Below are positions 61,598-64,000 of a DNA stretch of 64,000 nt, piece after piece. The stretch spans positions 1-64,000 of the forward strand of contig CAMILZ010000002.1 in the NCBI GenBank assembly GCA_946223075.1, written 5' to 3'. Made by a program: the position numbers and the translations under genes. How positions within the stretch are numbered: position 1 is the first letter of the stretch; every line of letters begins with the position of its first letter. A model generated the notes under the pieces. That model was not told the DNA's origin, searched no databases, and saw nothing but the letters and a program-made list of their open reading frames with translations. Source of the stretch: an uncultured Dermabacteraceae bacterium (GTDB taxonomy: Bacteria > Actinomycetota > Actinomycetes > Actinomycetales > Dermabacteraceae).

Positions 61598-64000
61598 ATG
61601 AACACCGGAGCCGTGAACACCGGAGCCATCAACACTGAAGGCGCCATCGCCCACTGGCTCGAACCCGGCCTGATTGCTGGCCTGACTGGTGCGGCGATGC
61701 GTGCGCCGAGGGCACAATTTTCGAACTGTGGTCCTCACCGGCGGGAACGCTTGAGTGTTCCGATTCTGAAATCCGCGGCGGGGTGCTCGCCGCGCGGTTT
61801 GTCGCGGGGGAGGGGCCGCTGCCGGAACGTGTTCTGGAGTGCCGGCGGCACCTCGAGGCGTACGTTCCGCTGGTGCTGGCAGGCGTCGGGCCGGGCGCCG
61901 AAGGCGCTGCTGATCCTGCCGCCCCCACTAATCCTGCTCTTTCGGCTGGTGGTGGCGCTGCCAGCTCGAGCAGCCGCCCCACGGGCTTCGATCCTTCCTC
62001 CCCCCTCACCGCCGAGCTTCTCCTCGCCGAGCGCGCTCCCTCCGGCGCGATCGCGCATGTGAGCGGCCTCCAGATTCCCGGCGTTCTCGATTCCCTCTAT
62101 GAAGAAAAGTCTCGTGACCTGGGCCATTCTCGCGGTGCTCGCATTGATGAGGCTCGCGTGACGTTCAACGTGTGGGCACCCACGGCGCGCGCGGTGCGGC
62201 TCGTGCTCGCGCCTGGGGAGGGCGAAGAACACGTGGAGATGGTACGGGAGTCCGACGGGTCCTGGAGTTCCTCGATTCCTTTGTCGCGCGGCGCTGCTTG
62301 CGGTCGTGAGGAGCCAGACCGTGAGATCACGTACCTCTACGAGATCGACGTGTTCGTTCCCGCCGAGGGGCGATTCGTGACGAACCGCGTGACCGACCCC
62401 TACTCGCTCGCGCTCACGGTGGACTCGAAGGCGAGCGTCGTGGTGGACCTCGATTCAAAGGCGGCGCAACCGGAAGGCTGGGGAGCCGCGCCCACCCGCG
62501 GCCTCGAGCGGCCGTGCGCGCACGCCATCTATGAGCTGCACGTTCGCGACTTTTCCGCGAGCGATGAAACCGTGCCCGAGGAACTGCGCGGAACCTACGC
62601 GGCCTTCGGTGTGGAGGGCTCGGCTGGTATGGCGCACCTGCGGCGCTTGGCCGAGGCCGGCCTGACGAGCGTGCACCTCCTCCCGATCTTCGACATTGCG
62701 TCCATTCCCGAGGACCGCGCGCGGCAAAAAGTTGCCGACGTGCCGAACGCTGGCCGGAACTCCGCTGAGCAGCAGCGCGCGGTGAGCGCCGTGCGCGAAT
62801 CCGACGCCTATAACTGGGGTTACGACCCGCTGCACTACATGGCGCCAGAAGGCTCGTACGCGCGCGAAGGTCACCAAGATGGCGCCGCACGCATCAAGGA
62901 ATGCCGAGGAATGATCGAGGCTCTTCATGCCGCCGGTCTCGGCGTGATCCTCGACCAGGTGTACAACCACACCTTCGCGAACGGGCAAAACGAGCTGAGC
63001 ATCCTCGACCGGGTCGTGCCCGGCTACTACCACCGCCTGAACGAGCGCGGCGAGGTCGAAGATTCAACGTGCACGTCGAATACCGCGACCGAACACTACT
63101 TCGCCGAGCGGCTCATGATCGACGCGATCCTCACGTGGGCGCGGCACTATCGGGTTGATGGCTTCCGCTTCGACCTCATGGGCCACCACGCACGCTCCAC
63201 CATGGAGAAGGTGCGCGCTGAACTCGACGCGTTGACCCTCGAGAGCGACGGCGTGGATGGTGCGCGGATTTACCTCTACGGCGAAGGTTGGAATTTCGGC
63301 GAAGTCGCGAATAACGTGCGGTTCCAGCAGGCGACGCAGGGGCAGCTCGACGGCACCGGGATCGGCTGCTTCAACGATCGCGTGCGTGATGCCGTGCATG
63401 GTGGCAGCCCCTTCGATGAGAATAAACGCGCAGGCCAGGGCTTTGGAACCGGCTGCTACACCGACCCGAACGGCATCGGCGAGGGAGATAGTGATGTGCA
63501 GCGCGCCGAACTGCGCCGCCAGACCGATCTCGTGAAGCTCGCGCTCGCGGGCAACCTCAAGGACTATCCGCTGCGCACGTGCAGCGGCGAGGTCGTGCGC
63601 GGTAGCGAGGTGCGTTACGGGGATGCCCCCGCGGGTTACGCGAGCGAACCCTCCGAAGCCGTGAACTACGTTGACGCCCACGACAACGAAACGCTGTGGG
63701 ACACCCTGCTCATGAAACTTCCCGAGCAGACCAGCCTGGAAGACCGCGTGCGCATGACCGTGCTGAGTCTCGCCACGGTGGCGCTTGGTCAGTCACCCGC
63801 CTTCTGGCACGCGGGTACCGACTTGCTGCGCTCCAAGTCGCTCGACCGCGACTCCTACGATTCCGGTGACTACTTCAACCGCATCGACTGGACCGGGGCC
63901 CGCAATAATCAGGGCGTGGGGCTGCCGCCCGCGCATCGCAACGAGGCCGAATGGGGCATGCAAGCGCCGCTCCTCGCGAATGCTGACCTCGAGCCTCGAC
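61598..64000 (+). CDS. pulA: Type I pullulanase (GH13), 5' frameshift, incomplete at the window edge
   Basis: The main frame is open from about 61639 to the window end. It encodes a GH13 debranching enzyme: YNWGYDPLHYMAPEGSY is the type I pullulanase signature, nucleophile Asp in VDGFRFDLMGHH, acid Glu in YLYGEGWNFGE, third Asp in NYVDAHDNE. A CBM48-like domain (TFNVWAPTARAVRL) precedes the barrel. The only good start, ATG 61598, lies in another frame that codes AHWLEPGLIA, which fits pullulanase N-termini. One missing base at about 61675-61678 (GCTGG instead of GCCTGG) would join the frames as LIAWPDWCGD. The 3' end lies outside the window. Confidence 0.88.

Overview
The window is 64 kb of GC-rich DNA with dense coding on both strands, few gaps and many ATGA-type overlaps. 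The gene set points to an actinobacterium. It has mycothione reductase, an NrdH/NrdI/NrdE class Ib reductase closely resembling the mycobacterial type, an Excalibur-domain secreted protein, LCP-family wall enzymes, and ABC sugar importers with no ATPase of their own. A member of the Micrococcales such as Dermabacteraceae is a reasonable guess, but no rRNA or other decisive marker is present, so the taxon is inferred.

Layout. 0-8 kb: tRNA-Gly, dCTP deaminase with an overlapping unknown gene, and a six-gene Mrp Na+/H+ antiporter operon (A/B fused, C, D, E, F, G). 8-15 kb: formate-THF ligase, tRNA-Phe, tRNA-Asp, HrpB helicase, BioY and a YcaQ-like winged-helix protein. 15-24 kb: a membrane-anchored HNH nuclease with a Lys-rich stalk and an Excalibur domain, tRNA-Thr, a secreted tripeptidyl-aminopeptidase-like lipoprotein, tRNA-Glu, catalase, a small zincin, a universal stress protein with PlsC, and a Gfo/Idh oxidoreductase. 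24-37 kb: nrdHIE, then a minus-strand beta-galactoside utilisation operon (lacI, binding protein, two permeases, lacZ), then nrdF and a GlsB-type membrane protein. 37-47 kb: a GH3 beta-glucosidase, a broken MazF-like toxin, and a second sugar locus (lacI, binding protein, two permeases, GH31). 47-51 kb: a lower-GC accessory patch with a PH-like membrane protein and a 602-residue unknown protein with a CorA-like C-terminus, ending near tRNA-Lys. 51-64 kb: folate genes (pabC-like, fused pabAB), a DAACS symporter, a YigZ protein, mycothione reductase, an LCP protein, galE and a type I pullulanase. The pullulanase runs off the right edge and carries a frameshift near its start.

How the genes work together. 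The two sugar loci each pair a LacI repressor, an importer and an intracellular glycosidase, and each has a perfect palindromic operator beside a promoter. Galactose released by LacZ could feed GalE. The nrdHIE control region is rich: six DnaA-box-like 9-mers, then two NrdR boxes spaced 32 bp apart. The beta-galactoside operon sits between nrdE and nrdF.

Most notable structure. A dispersed 12-nt repeat (TCCGACGSYTGC and close variants, about 18 copies, 8 of them the identical TCCGACGGTTGC) occurs on both strands, inside and between genes. Three times it forms the same 27-nt inverted pair (12-3-12), twice within coding sequence as exactly nine codons. A second family of hairpins, with arms around GTGNNGAAAA, sits mainly where genes converge. 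Neither family is explained by ordinary gene features.
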